A DNA stretch of 64,000 nucleotides from Trichaptum fuscoviolaceum (Eukaryota > Basidiomycota > Agaricomycetes > Hymenochaetales > Trichaptaceae): NCBI GenBank assembly GCA_910574455.1, contig CAJSYZ010000007.1, positions 620,001-684,000 on the forward strand. Direction: 5' to 3'. The position numbers and the translations under genes are program-made. The notes under the pieces were generated by a model. It saw nothing but the letters and a program-made list of their open reading frames with translations. It was not told the origin of the DNA and ran no database searches. The first letter of the stretch is position 1. Each line of letters begins with the position of its first letter. This document shows, piece by piece, positions 1 through 11,197 of the stretch.

Positions 1-2144
1 TCAAGAGATCGCTTCGACCGATGGACAGCGTGTGTCAGCTTTTGAGCGTGTCCGTGATAGAAAATGCAGCGATCTGTCATCCGATCGAGTCTCCACCTGC
101 TTCATCTATGACGTCAGCAGCAAAGCTAGACAAAGTCTATGACGTACGTGATTGGCTGCTCACAGACTACGTCGAACTCAACATGATCACGGTCATACAG
201 CCAATGCTTTGACTGATACTCGAACAGAGCAGAATTGTTCGCCGCGGAGTTGTCAACTCGTCGGAAAGCAAACTCCCGTCTTTCTCCAGGAACGAGCACG
301 CCAAAGTCGCCTGGTTCGATGTCGACGGAATAATCAGCCCATACCCACCGTGTTTCAGGCATGAAGTATTGCTGTGGCTTCTCAAATCCGTCGGGCGTAA
401 TTCGAAGCTGAGACCTAACACTGTCCAGCACTGCCCATTTTTCGAGTTGCTCGCCATCAAGCACCTCCGTGAGCGTAGCGTGTGTGGGCATGTCATCAAG
501 GTTCGCCAAATAGCGCCGCATGGAAGCCTCACTCGTGCCCTAGTTAGTTTAAAGTAAGACAAAGAGATGCTGTTAATCTGATCGCGTACATATACTGGAA
601 ACAGATTGGTAAATATAATATTCCGAACACCATCACCGTACTTGGTCAAAACCTGAAGTGGGGGAGTAACGACGATTCGCCCGTCACCACGGATAGTGAA
701 CTTCGTGATCTACCCGCATATCATTTTGAGCGAAATAGACATGTCGGGAACAAGCATTGCGCACCCTAGCCAGCTGAGCGGTCTCATCCTCGTTGTAATT
801 CAGCATCACCTGCATATGTCTTATTGCCGACTATAGCACATTGAGCCGGAGCAAGGGACTTCAACACATCACTCACAATAGCATCATTGATCTGTTTATC
901 ATCCAAATCTCAACCATTTGCTTCGCTCAGTTGAAGAATATACTCACAAAATCAGCCAGCGTGTTGACCAGAGAAAAGACATCCTGCGATCTAGAAAACT
1001 CCAAAACATATGCGGCTAAGCTACGTATTTCCGCCGTCTGGGATGTCAGACATGTATCATGGAAAAGGATGAACTGCATCTTTGATCGGTCGTTTGAACA
1101 TCCAGCCAACTGCGGAAGATTTGTATGCCTGCTAAAGATGTCAGACAAGACCGAGAGACAAGAGACCGAAAATACCATAGCCGTCGCCACTTCTTCGCCT
1201 CGTCATCGCGTTCCTGCGAGACAAGTTAGAACGTTCCACCTAAGTCGGTATCATTCTTACTGTCTTGTTCGTAAAACGCTTCACGAGAACTGGCTGACGA
1301 TCGCCATTGGCACGCAGTTCACCAAGCTCAAGCTTAGAAAAGAAACCGCTCTTTACTGTAAGTGTGGCTTTAAGTACTACTTGGGATTGGTCGAATCGAA
1401 GAATCTAGGTATAGCCCATTAAAATGTGACAACATAACGGGATCGAGTTGACTTACACCATCATCGGCGTCCGGTTCTTTCGCAGACTTTCGAACCAAGG
1501 CATATGTATTGACATTTGTCCACATCTGGGCAACGAATTAACATAATAGTGTGCTTTTCATATAATCAACATCTAATACATACCTGTAGCGCATTATATG
1601 AAGCCTGCAGAGCATCCTTGCGGTCTTGAAGTGTCGTAGAAATACGATCTTTTCCGAAGACTCGCTTCCAAATGGTTTGCTTCTTCATCATCTCCAAGTC
1701 ATTTTTCAGTTCAACCAAGGCACTGGTACGTAAGTCTTAAATAAGATGGCCTCATGAGAATCTGGGCAGCTCACTGTTGAAAATCCTCCAGTTGGAGCCT
1801 TAACTCCGGAGGGATGTCCTCTGACGAGTCATGATTATTAAGAATAGGTCTGAGCTTGACGAGATAGGTCGCCGCAGTGGTAACCAGGCGCACGCGGGCG
1901 TCATTATTGTCCTTAACTCCCTATAACCTAGTTAGAACGCGAAAAAAGATGTGGACTCTTTGGCCCAACTCACCTTGGCGATTTCCAGCAATGACAGCAC
2001 TAGTGAGGCAGCTTCCGAGGCAAAGGGTACCTTGGCAATATCTGTCACATCCTTGGCGAGCTGCGCGAGTATGTGCGCTGTTCCGAGCACAGTGTCGCTC
2101 TGGACACGAAAGCGAGATGAGCGGGATGCAAATGTTGTCGACAT
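1..2144 (-). CDS. MLKL-N-terminal-like/kinase-like protein, copy A (3' end outside window)
   Basis: Minus-strand multi-exon gene whose start ATG is at 2144; its last exons run off the left edge. It matches copy B (15233-17890) exon by exon: a first exon ending in LLEIAK, an exon beginning GVKDN, then WKRVFGKD, the kinase-like segment with NLPQLAGCSND, and the long exon with MPTHATLTEVL and DFGVLVPGER. The intron positions are the same. Agaricomycete proteins with this N-terminus resemble the four-helix domain of MLKL, known for membrane attack in regulated cell death; the role here is inferred. No break is seen in the visible exons, and about one residue in ten differs from copy B, so both copies may be functional. 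A TATA-like site lies 54 bp upstream. Confidence 0.7.
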
Positions 2145-2197
2145 TCTCGATGGTGATGGTGGGAGGAAGGAAGAGAATGCGCTCAAGGCGTGCTGTG

Positions 2198-2205
2198 GTT
2201 TATAG
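2198..2205 (-). promoter_or_regulatory. TATA-like box of copy A
   Basis: On the minus strand the sequence reads CTATAAAC, about 54 bp before the ATG at 2144. The same octamer sits at the same distance before copy B, so the core promoter was duplicated with the gene. Confidence 0.45.
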
Positions 2206-2346
2206 CCTCGTGTCCGTCGGCAGGTGGGACAGCGCTTCTCGGTACAGTACAGCATCCGAGATGAACGCCCTAACCGCACAGCGTGCAGATGCCACGATGC
2301 TCAAGGAATATCCAGGAGAAAGAAAACACTAGGAGGCCTGTGATGA

Positions 2347-3050
2347 AAGCAACACTTAAAACGAAGCAAGTCACAGGGTCGAGGATGGACCCTTGATGTA
2401 AAATGAGTGTGCACGTAAGCGGCACGCGCGGCCATGCTCGCGTGCCCCCAGAACCTGTGAAGATATCCAAAACAGGTATAGACACCCGTTTGGATTCCTC
2501 AGAGGTGCTCAGCCGCTGCGGGGTATAGAGCACTTCGGGCGTCGATCCTAGTGTCGATCTGCCGCCGCTCTCTCAGCTCTCATTTCCCCTTGCTTTCACT
2601 GCCGGGGGCAACAGCTGAACATGCTGTTGAGGGCCCCGCAGGGCCGCTCTCGCGTCCGTGAAGCGAAGAGAGTTTTTTTTTTCTTGGTATGCAAACAAGC
2701 CTATTTTTTCAGTTTTCCCTCCAACCCTGTGACTTACGACGACCTACTCGACTTTAGATCGACGTAAGTCACGGAGTTTTTACACTGAAACCCCCTCCTT
2801 TTCGTGACTTGCGTCGAAAGTCTTGCTTTCGCTCAACGCAAGTCACAGGGTCAAGCGACTTTGGAACTGAATTTTATTCTATTTATTTTTGTTTCACTAA
2901 CTTCCAGCCAATTTTTTCTCACAAGGACCACTCGCTTCCGCTGCCTACGTCGGTCCTGACCAGAACGGCTCTTCTCTCCCCTCACGCCCAACAGGACTTC
3001 AAGTTGGCCTGTCTTTTATTCCTCATTGATACGACTCTTACTGACTTAAG
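2347..3050. other. Intergenic stretch with two tandem hairpins
   Basis: No gene is seen here. Two related dyads lie at 2729-2772 (GTGACTTACG with CGTAAGTCAC, arms of about 14 bp with one mismatch) and 2804-2846 (GTGACTTGCGT with ACGCAAGTCAC, with an inner GAAAG/CTTTC pair). A T-rich tract precedes them at about 2670-2710. They may be ends of a small mobile element or a protein-binding dyad. Confidence 0.5.
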
Positions 3051-6000
3051 ATGAGTAAAGCTGCTAGCCACGCTGTTTTGCAAGCCCAAGTCTCCCAAAT
3101 GAGCTCCGTCAACACCTCATCGTCTATGAGCTCGATGCGTTCTAGCGCAAGATAGAGGAATTGGAGTGGGAGAAGCGGGATGTGATGGTACTTCTGGGCC
3201 GGTTGGAAGAAGACAATACTCAGAGAGACGAAGAGGCGAAGCGCTTGCGGGAGAATTTGAAGACATCGCGATTAGAGAACCAAGGACTGGAATCAACGGT
3301 TCGACATGCGCGGCCTTCAGAGAGGTCCTTGGAGGTATGTCATCTTCTGTATTATACGAAAGGTTTACTGAAATTTGTCAGTTGAGACGCTAACACACCA
3401 AGTAAAACTATCGCAAGACGAAAGCGAGCATACCAACGCCGAACTCAGTAAGAAGTTTGAAGAATATTCAATCTATCGCCGCGATAAGCATACGGAGATC
3501 GTGCAGCTGCAGTCTGAACTAGACTCTCTAAAACAAGACCACAATCAGACCCTCTCTACCCTCCGGACGCTCCAATCTTCCCACAACTCCCAAACGCAGC
3601 AACATTCTCAAGCCTTGCAAAATGTTCAGGATCGTACTGGTCAGCTCGCAGGTCAGGGCGCGAAATATTCTAGCAAAGCAGTCAATTTACGTCGGCTTGT
3701 GCAGATGATGGAGGATCGTGAAGCGCAATCGGAACAGCTGGTTGAAAGCATCGATCGAGACTGGGATGGCTGAGTGCGAAGGCAGCTGCGAGGGAGCGAA
3801 AACTTCGAGAAGAGCTGGCAAGACGGAGCTTGACGAGACTCAGCAGAAGGTTGTGTCGCTCAAGACGGAGCTTTGACGAGACTTCAGGCCGTGGTAGACA
3901 GAATCAGTCGGGGAGAGTTGCCATTGCCTCCGGTGGAGCGGGCTCATCCTGCTGGCAGCCTTTCAAGTATGAGCCCTGGCCTTCAACTTCTCAGTCGAGT
4001 GCAGAAAAGTGGCAAGACATTTACAGAGGTCTACTCGAATTATATCAGGATGGAGTCTGAACTTGCCCAGAAGACGGCTGAAGTCGATCGGCTCGATCGG
4101 ACACTGTCAGAAGTTATCGGGAAACTCGAGGAAAGAGTAAGTAGTTGACTTGTAGTTCGAATGTTAGCGCTCATTCATTTTCAAAGGCACCAGCTCTCGC
4201 CCAACAGAAGTCTGAAACCGAACGCTTCCGTGTAGAGAACGCACAATTGGCTTCTCAACTTCGAGAGGCTATCTCAGACCGTGACGCTATGTCTGCGCAC
4301 ATGCAGGAGTCCAACCAGAAGTACAAGCGCAGCCAACAGGAGAATGCACTCCTCAATCAGCAACTCGAGGATCTGGGCCGACGGATCAAAGCGTTTGCTG
4401 AAGGAACTTGGGTGTCGACAGGATGCCACCTTGCCGTCTGACGAGGACATGGAGAGTATTAATCCAGCAGATAATATCGAGACAGTCATTACGAGTAACC
4501 TTGTGCTATACAGGTCCATCGACCAGCTACAGGAGTAGAACCAGAGATTACTCAAGATAACACGCGACCTTGGTGCTCGTATGGAGAAGGAGGAACGAGA
4601 CAACAAAGACCGTCTTGAGTTGGGCAGAATGAAGCTATCCGCGAGGCTCATGATGCTCTACAGGAACTCCAGTCGCAACTCGAGCAATCGCAGAGATCGC
4701 ATCAGGCGACCGTCCAGGCATACAACAAAGATCGGGAAGCTCTTAAACTCATGATTCAGCGATATGAACGTGGCGCAATTGCGTCTTTACCCCAGATGAA
4801 TGACTCATCGACCACTCCAACATCCCGAACTTGAAAGGGAACTTGAAGAGATCCAGAGCTCGTTCGAGGCGTACGGACACGAGATGGGGATTGATGCAGC
4901 GAAGTTGCGTGAGGAGGCGGCTGCGTATCGACGAGAAGTGAACCAGCTTCGTGCTGCTCTAGTGAAAGCCAATGCGAAGATAGAATTCTTATCTGGTGAG
5001 TATCTTATCTTTGCTTCTACGTGTCTGTACACGACTGAACGCTGAATTAAAGAGCAACAGCGACTTCAGCAAGATCAGTACGCTGTCTAAGAACGCGAGA
5101 ACCGCAGCTTAGCGCGACGAACTCAGCAGCTTTCCAATCAGTCGACGCGCTTCGAAGTGGAGTGCCATCGTGTGGTTGAACAACTTCAACCCGCGAATTC
5201 TCATGACGATCGTTTACGGACAGAGTGCTCGAACCTCCGTGCAGAAAAGAAATTGTGGGATGTAAGTATAGTTTGTTATATTCCACGACTTCTATACATG
5301 TCTACAATTTGGCTACAGGACCTTCGCAATAGGCTTATCGAGGAAAACAAGACGATTGCAGTTGAGCATTCTAGATCGGCCGACCTCATGGGTACCGTGC
5401 AAAAGATGCAAAACGACATTGTGCAATCAACGGAAAGTGATAGGCGTCGTCTGGAAACAAATATTCAGACAATAGAAAACCAAAGGTAAATTATAAATTT
5501 GTGAGCACAAACGTACTCCGCGTTGACTCTATATGAGCCCAGACTTGAGGACTCAACTTTCACAAGAACGAGACACTTTGCAGCGTTGTTTGCTGCAAAG
5601 AGACCTTGAAGTTCAAGAACTGAGGATAAAGGTTGACCGAACGGTAAAGATCTCATTGCAAACTTCTCTTTGACCGAAGAGTAATAATTTGACCAGGTCG
5701 GCGATCTCTCCGAAGCTCGCGAATCGCTTGCTGAAGCGGAGACGAGCCAGAAACATTTGGCAGAACGGCTAGAAGACCTCCAGAAACAGATGAAGACGAA
5801 CGAGGAGAAACTCTCTGTTTACGAACGCAGAACTATTGGTGACACGTCGCAAGAGGCTGCGAATGGCTTGACGGAGGCACAGCAGATGAGAGCTGAAATT
5901 GCTGAACTACGGTAGATGCTTTGAACCCTTACTCACATTTGCTTCGCACTTATTTCCGTCGGTAGTGCTACCCTCAAGGCAAATGAAATGGACAATGCCG

Positions 6001-6128
6001 TCTTAAGCAAGCATGTGGAACAGGTCAAGAAGATTAGTCAAGCAAGCAAAGCTGCTCTCACAAAGTCGATGCAAGTCTACAAAGACTATACAAGTCCTCT
6101 GCTGAGGAGGAGCTAAGGAAGCTTGAGG
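3051..6128 (+). pseudogene. MLP1/TPR-like nuclear basket coiled-coil protein, 5' part, broken
   Basis: A long series of coiled-coil exons resembling the N-terminal half of fungal MLP1/TPR, the nuclear-basket filament protein. Diagnostic stretches include EWEKRDVMVLLGRLEEDN, RSGKTFTEVYSNYIRME, YGHEMGIDAAKLREE, VKANAKIEFLS, NLRAEKKLWD and LIEENKTIA. Introns are kept (for example 3336-3381, GTATGT to CAG), so this is a DNA-level copy and not a retrocopy. It is broken: TAG interrupts the frame near 3151 and a stop with frame change follows WDG at about 3770, beside a local duplication of GACGGAGCTT. It ends abruptly near 6128 at antisense apyrase sequence, and the second half of the protein is missing. 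Confidence 0.75.
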
Positions 6129-6189
6129 TAAGTTCTTGCCAATTAAACTTAATTGAACGGGTATCTCTAATGTATATAGACTCAGAACA

Positions 6190-6800
6190 AGACCCTTGAT
6201 GGTCGGTTGGTCGGTTGACACCGTGAGTGGCGGGCGGCCTGAGGCAGGGTAGAATGGTGTGATGTGGTCGTAGAAGTAGGAAAGCAACAGCACGTCGCCG
6301 TGAGGGAACGTCTCGAGAATGGAGGGCTGATAAACACCATTAAATGAACAGGGCTTCACTTGGCAGATACTGTAGAGTTTTAGTCATAGTCCAATGTGCT
6401 GTTCATGTATCTCGACTTACGCATTCTTTGCCATAACAAGCTCAATCACCCTGTTGCATCCGTCAAAGCTACCCACTGGCACGTCTGCGCCGATCATCGT
6501 CACATTCCGCGCAGTTTCACCAGGCAATGTCGCTTCCAGCTCAACTCTCCTAGTCGTCCCTTTAGCAAGACACGGGTTTCCGATCTCGCCGTCAGGCCTC
6601 GCCGGGCCATCTGCAGGCGCGCGATTGAAGCTCGCCATGAACTCCGCTAGTCGGTGCACGCTCTTCCTCGCGCGCATCAATCCATATCCGAGATACGAAT
6701 GCTGGTACAGCACATGCGTCTTCCCTCCAAACTGGAGCTCGTACTTGTGTTCGCCATTGACAAAGACAGCGGAGTCGCCGAAGTTGGGCTCACCACATGT
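6190..6800 (-). pseudogene. GDA1/CD39-family apyrase fragment (YND1-like)
   Basis: The minus strand encodes pieces typical of Golgi/ER nucleoside diphosphatases: VLYQHSYLGYGLMRARKSVHR, then EIGNPCLAKGTTR, VGSFDGCNRVIELVMAKNA and CSFNGVYQPSILETFPHGD. These would be the middle to C-terminal part of the enzyme that hydrolyses nucleoside di- and triphosphates in the secretory pathway. The apyrase conserved regions 1-3, the start and the membrane segments are missing. The pieces lie in more than one frame with an intron-like gap near 6360-6420. The fragment sits head-on against the MLP1 remnant, so it is one tile of the gene-fragment mosaic. About 240 bases after it (6800-7040) match nothing I recognise. 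Confidence 0.65.
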
Positions 6801-7044
6801 CGATCACCCAAGATCGACAACGGTCGAAGGCCGGAATGCAGACCCAACGCGGGGTTGGTGCTGATAATTCCGGCACTCGCTCGGGAGGGCTCACAGAGCC
6901 AGAATGAGAGCGGTGCCGGGGGTCTAGCCACTTTCGAGGGCCCGGCACCTTTCACGTCAGCTGTCTCGGCAGCCGAGCTGGACCCTGGAAAAGTGACCCA
7001 AGTCACCAGCTTACGTGAGCGGCCCCGCAAGACCTTCGTGACTT

Positions 7045-7285
7045 ACTCCAGAGAAGCAACAGCAATACTTCATGCCTGAAACACGATGTGCATTTGCTGA
7101 CTATTCCGTCGGCATCGAACCAGGCGGCTTTGGCGTGCTCGTTCCTGGAGAAAGAGAGGAGTACGCTTTCCGACGAGTAGACAACTCCGCGGCGAACAAT
7201 TCTGCTCCGTTCGAGTATCAGTCACGGCATTCTTTGTATGACCGCAATTATGTTTCCTTCGAGGTAGTCTGTGAGCAGCCAATTC
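7045..7285 (+). pseudogene. Fragment C of the MLKL-type gene (long exon only)
   Basis: This stretch encodes the piece running from QQYFMPETR through DFGVLVPGER-like sequence (here GGFGVLVPGEREEYAFRRVD) to VVCEQP. It corresponds to the 3' two-thirds of exon 11 of copy B (about 17000-17220). Flanking exons are absent, and homology stops at the old exon end, where copies A and B have ITYVID. It is an isolated exon scrap between the apyrase and CSE1 fragments. Confidence 0.75.
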
Positions 7286-7600
7286 CCGCTACACCCTAGC
7301 GGGTTCTAATAGCGTACTGACTTGCACCTTTCAAAAGCAAAACCTTATTTATCATGTGATTTAAGGTCTGGACCGGTCTTCGGGGAATATAAAGATCCGG
7401 TGAGTCAACTTGACGCATCGGAACCGAATACTAGTAATGTCTCGGATGTCCCCGAGAATCGTCTTCCTCACTATGACCTCCTCTTCGTCGCCCTTGCTTT
7501 CTGCCTCGTCCCCGACTACCACAAACAAGCAGAACAAAATATACTTTCCCTATCCTTGCTCTCATTTTCAATGTCTCCCATGACCATTCGGTGTGACTTG
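7286..7600. other. Unassigned spacer
   Basis: No recognisable coding segment. It joins the MLKL-type exon scrap to the exportin fragment. Confidence 0.4.
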
Positions 7601-7601
7601 C

Positions 7602-8395
7602 AGCCTGAAGAACATGATGAAACAGCGATGGGAGGATGAAGACTCGCCTTTGGCTGAGACAGAGAAAGCACAACTGAAGGGTAAGCTGGTCCCTGCAATG
7701 ATCGCACTTTCGAGGTTCAATATACAAGACATTACAAGCACAGGTTGCAGAGGCCGTGTCCATTGTCGCAAACTATGGTTTCACCGAGCAGTGGCTAGAT
7801 CTCATCGATCAGCCCGTTTCTTCACTCTTGCCCGACGCTGCAAATTATCCGACAATCGTCTCTGTTCTCAAAACTGCTCACTCGATCTTCGCGCCATGGC
7901 GTCCTGCACTACGCTCGGATTCGCTCTATATGATGATCAACTTCGTTTTGAGCCGCTTCTCGGGCACTTTCTTCCAAATCTTCGAACTCACCGCCACCAA
8001 TCTGCTGAATGGAACGGGAGCTGAAGCGATGGCGGAGGCTCAGCAAAGTGCTGAAGAAGTACCCAAACAATGAGCTGGCGAAGGTACGGGCTATCTATGT
8101 TCTGATGATAGTTGGTCTTATGTATTTTGTAGGCCCTGAAAACGCTGGCGACGGTGCGCATGAATATTAAGGCGACATTTGCGGAGAGGGAGACGATCAA
8201 TGATTTGATCAAAGGTGTAGTTGTCCCATCGTCACATTATGAGGTGCGCAAGCTTCTTCTTTCATCCCGCTCATCTCTATTGAAAGTGTCTCGACCTGCA
8301 GAGCACGAGGTGGAGCAATTTGAGGGCAATCCTCTGGAGTATGTCCGAGTTGACCCTTCTTTCGATGTGCCCTCTTCGACAAGTCGGTCAGTAAT
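7602..8395 (+). pseudogene. CSE1/exportin-2 (importin-alpha re-exporter) fragment
   Basis: Exons read MMKQRWEDEDSPLAETEKAQ, KLVPAMIALS, QVAEAVSIVANYGFTEQW, TAHSIFAPWRPALRSDSLY and, after two introns, HEVEQFEGNPLEYVRVD. This is the order of conserved stretches in the N-terminal third of CSE1/CAS, the karyopherin that returns importin-alpha to the cytoplasm. Parts between them look shorter than expected, and exons lie in different frames; some but not all changes are explained by introns (for example 8242-8300, GTGCGC to CTGCAG). The start and the later HEAT repeats are missing. Sequence runs straight into the kinesin fragment across an intron-like gap. Confidence 0.7.
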
Positions 8396-8447
8396 GCTTG
8401 TGAAATTTTCATATGTTTTGGTATTTATTGAATTCCGCCACACAGCT

Positions 8448-10180
8448 ATGCGAATACGACCGCCCACCCAGCAGGATACAAGGTCCATCCCTGCACGTTT
8501 TCAGCGCACTGTTGTCCGTGCTATCTCTTCAAACACTATAGCGGTCGACCCAAGTCCGTCAGCACAGTCTGCGGCCAGCTCGGGCGCGTCTGGGCCAATT
8601 TTCTTGCTCTTCACCCGTGAAAAAGCAGACATTTGCTTTCGATCAAGTACTCAGTTCTGAAACGACTCAAAACCAGCTCTTTCAGGCCACTGCGGAGCCG
8701 GTTATATCACGGTTCTTAGAGGGCTTTAATTGTACCATATTGGTGAATGGCCAGACTTCTAGTGGTAAAACGTACGTTGCGTCATTTTTGCTTCATTTTT
8801 TCCCAAATTTTTGACTATCAACATATGCTAGATATTCTATGACTGGTGTCGATCTCGACTCGGATCCTGCAAACCCGCATAATGGAATGGTTATTATCCC
8901 TCGTTCAATTTCTGCCATCTTTCCCCGGGCGGCGGCTCTCAAGGGGACGTGGACATACAGTATCAAGGGATCGTTCGTCGAGCTCTACAATGAGGACCTG
9001 ATTGATCTTCTGAGCTTGGATGATGGGGCAAGTGGTCGTCGCGAGGTCTAGATTAGGGAGGACAAGCATGGTCATATCATTTGGGATTGGTTGAGGGAAG
9101 TACAGGTGCGGGGCACGAACGAGGTAATGGGCCTCATCCGACAGGGAACTGCTATTCGCCGGACAAACGAGACGGACATGAACGCTCAATCATTTCGCTC
9201 GCACGCAATTCTTTCTTTTCTTCCCACCCGCTCGACAACCCCGGTGCCTCTGGGGGGCCGCTCGCCGTCCCGGTTGGCTTGTCCCGTTTCGCAGCACAGT
9301 GATACTGCTGCAAATCGTGTTTCATCTCCTACGCTCGGTCGTCCCTCAGACTCTACACCAAGTTTTGCTTCCGCTATGGGCCGCGGTGGAGGACTACGGC
9401 CATCATGCGCTATGTGATCACATTCGGCTGATGGGAAGGCTCGGAATCTGGATGAGGAAAATGGTGAATGGGTGACTATTGTGTCCAAATTCCACTTCGT
9501 GGATTTGGCAGGTTCTGAACGCGTAAGTCCAATCATCGCCCACGCGAAGTTCACGTGAACTTGTGCGTCAATAGCACACTCACGCGGTGCTATATATTTA
9601 GTTGAAGAGAACTGCCGCCGCCGGCGAGCGAATCAAGGAAGGCATCTCGATTAACAGTGGTCTTCTAGTCTTGGGCAATGTCATATCACCTCTTGGCGAC
9701 CCGTCGCGCGCGAAGTCGCATACCAACTCTCACATACCCTATCGTGATTCAAAACTCAGTCGACTTCTCCAAGACTCTCTCGGCGGCAATGCACATACAG
9801 TAATGATCGCTTGTGTGAGCCCTGCGGAGTGCCACTGACGGTGAATACCTTGAAATATACCAATCGTGCTCGTAATATCAAGAATAGGGCTGTTGTTACG
9901 GAGAAAGAAGAAGGTTGGGATGACTTGCGACTTCGCAAGGAGCTCAAATGCATTAAGTATGGTGGCCTCGGGACACTACGGGCTCCTAGGGAAAGCTCGG
10001 AAGTTTTTAAATTGAGCCGACCTGTTGACCGGCCCATCGAGTCCTCATCGCCGATCCTCCCAGCCATTCTGTAAGCAGCGTCTTCCCAAGTTTTCACTTA
10101 TCCTAAATCATCATTTAGGTACAAAGATCCAGCGGGGCTGCCTCGTTTCATGAACTCCTCAAACCCAAAAGGTGAGACCC
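8448..10180 (+). pseudogene. Kinesin motor-domain fragment, broken (kinesin-4/KIF21-like)
   Basis: A nearly complete motor domain: RIRPPTQQD at the N-terminus, the P-loop in NGQTSSGKT near 8750, SFVELYNEDLIDLLS, a switch I region altered to AQSFRSHAI (normally SSRSHAI), switch II in HFVDLAGSER near 9510, then [19 protein letters not shown] and NTLKYTNRARNIKNR. Such motors walk on microtubules using ATP. It is inactive as read: an in-frame TAG at 9049-9051 follows GRREV where glutamine is expected, frame is lost after the switch I region, and a TGA follows PAECH near 9838. Introns remain. The stalk after about 10180 is absent and the next sequence is MLKL-type fragment D. Confidence 0.8.
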
Positions 10181-10378
10181 TCCCACATCATTACACATGC
10201 TCATTTATGTCTGACACCTCTCAAAGCATACCCACCTGTACTCTCTTGCCCATATATAGCTCATCTCTGCTCTAAATGTACATAAATAAATGAATAATAT
10301 TAATTCTTTTGAAAATCTAATAACATTAACCAATCCTTGGTAGCGGGCTCTGCTGTGCACCCACAGCGTTCGCAATTA

Positions 10379-11038
10379 TCACGTACGTCATAGACTTTGC
10401 CTAGCTTTACTGCTGACGTCATAGATGATGCAGATGGAAACTCGATCGGATGACAGATGGCTGCTATTTCACTCACCGACTCGATCAAGAGCTGACACAC
10501 GCTGTCCATCGGTCGAAGCGATCTCTTGAACTAAGTGCACCCAAAGACTGCGACGTGGATGAGCTGATCTTCGGTGCGTTGATTTCTGTGCTGTGCTGTT
10601 GCAGGTCTGATGCCGGCTATGCCAGTCGTCGGCGTTCGGCACTATCGCCGGTATCGATATCATCGGCGATCAAAATCAACTGGAGAGAGCCAGCCCGCTG
10701 ATATCTACGCTAGTCTACCAAGCCGGAGCACAGGAAAGCTTCGATTTAGACACTGCGCTCCTGGTCTCTGCACTGATTCCTGCGAGCATCGTCTTGACAA
10801 TCGAGTCAAAATCAAGAATGCCTGGTGAGCCCTTAGTAAATACACCATCCTACGACTTCTCAAATCCTTTCAGTAAGTTTATGCGCATCGAGTACGTCAC
10901 TGTCCCGGTTGCGAAACGCACCGCAATTCTCGAAACATCTGCGTAAAAGTCCCATAGGCTCTGGGCGCCGAGATTCAAGGAATATGAGTCAATCATCCCG
11001 CGACGGAACGAGACTGAGAAGCGCTCACCAGCGGAATA
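10379..11038 (+). pseudogene. Fragment D of the MLKL-type gene (3' exons)
   Basis: This corresponds to the last three exons of copy B: TDGCYFTHRLDQELTHAVHRSKR, then MPVVGVRHYRRYRYHRRS and ADIYASLPSRS, then IEYVTVPVAKRTAILETSA. The 5' exons are missing and kinesin sequence lies in their place. Near the end a TAA replaces the codon after ETSA, cutting the last ~30 residues that copy B has. It is the left end of the 3.5 kb direct repeat shared with 17223-20744. Confidence 0.75.
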
Positions 11039-11197
11039 GCCTTAGCTTCGGATTCAGCTAACATTGAATGTGACTTCTTCTGCTAGATCATCGCATTCAT
11101 CGGGTTGGTTTAGCTTCATCCATTTGTTCGTCACTAGTCTAATGCAATATCCATGCATTAACGCTCAGCAAAGCTTCTTGGATCATGTGCATTGTAC

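Larger units (their letters stand above)
1..2346. repeat. Left arm of large inverted repeat
   Basis: Bases 1-2346 are the reverse complement of about 15030-17375, with scattered substitutions. Homology ends just past CTGTGATGAAAG on this side, about 200 bp upstream of the gene start. The arms carry the two MLKL-type gene copies with their promoters, and the spacer is about 12.7 kb. Confidence 0.8.

Noticed and set aside
841..1422. 193-residue plus-strand ORF
   Set aside because: It is antisense to the exons of MLKL-type copy A, whose minus-strand reading matches copy B exon by exon.
3051..10180. Helitron call for the gene-fragment mosaic
   Set aside because: No Rep/helicase gene and no clear TC...CTRR ends were found, so it is kept as a hypothesis only.
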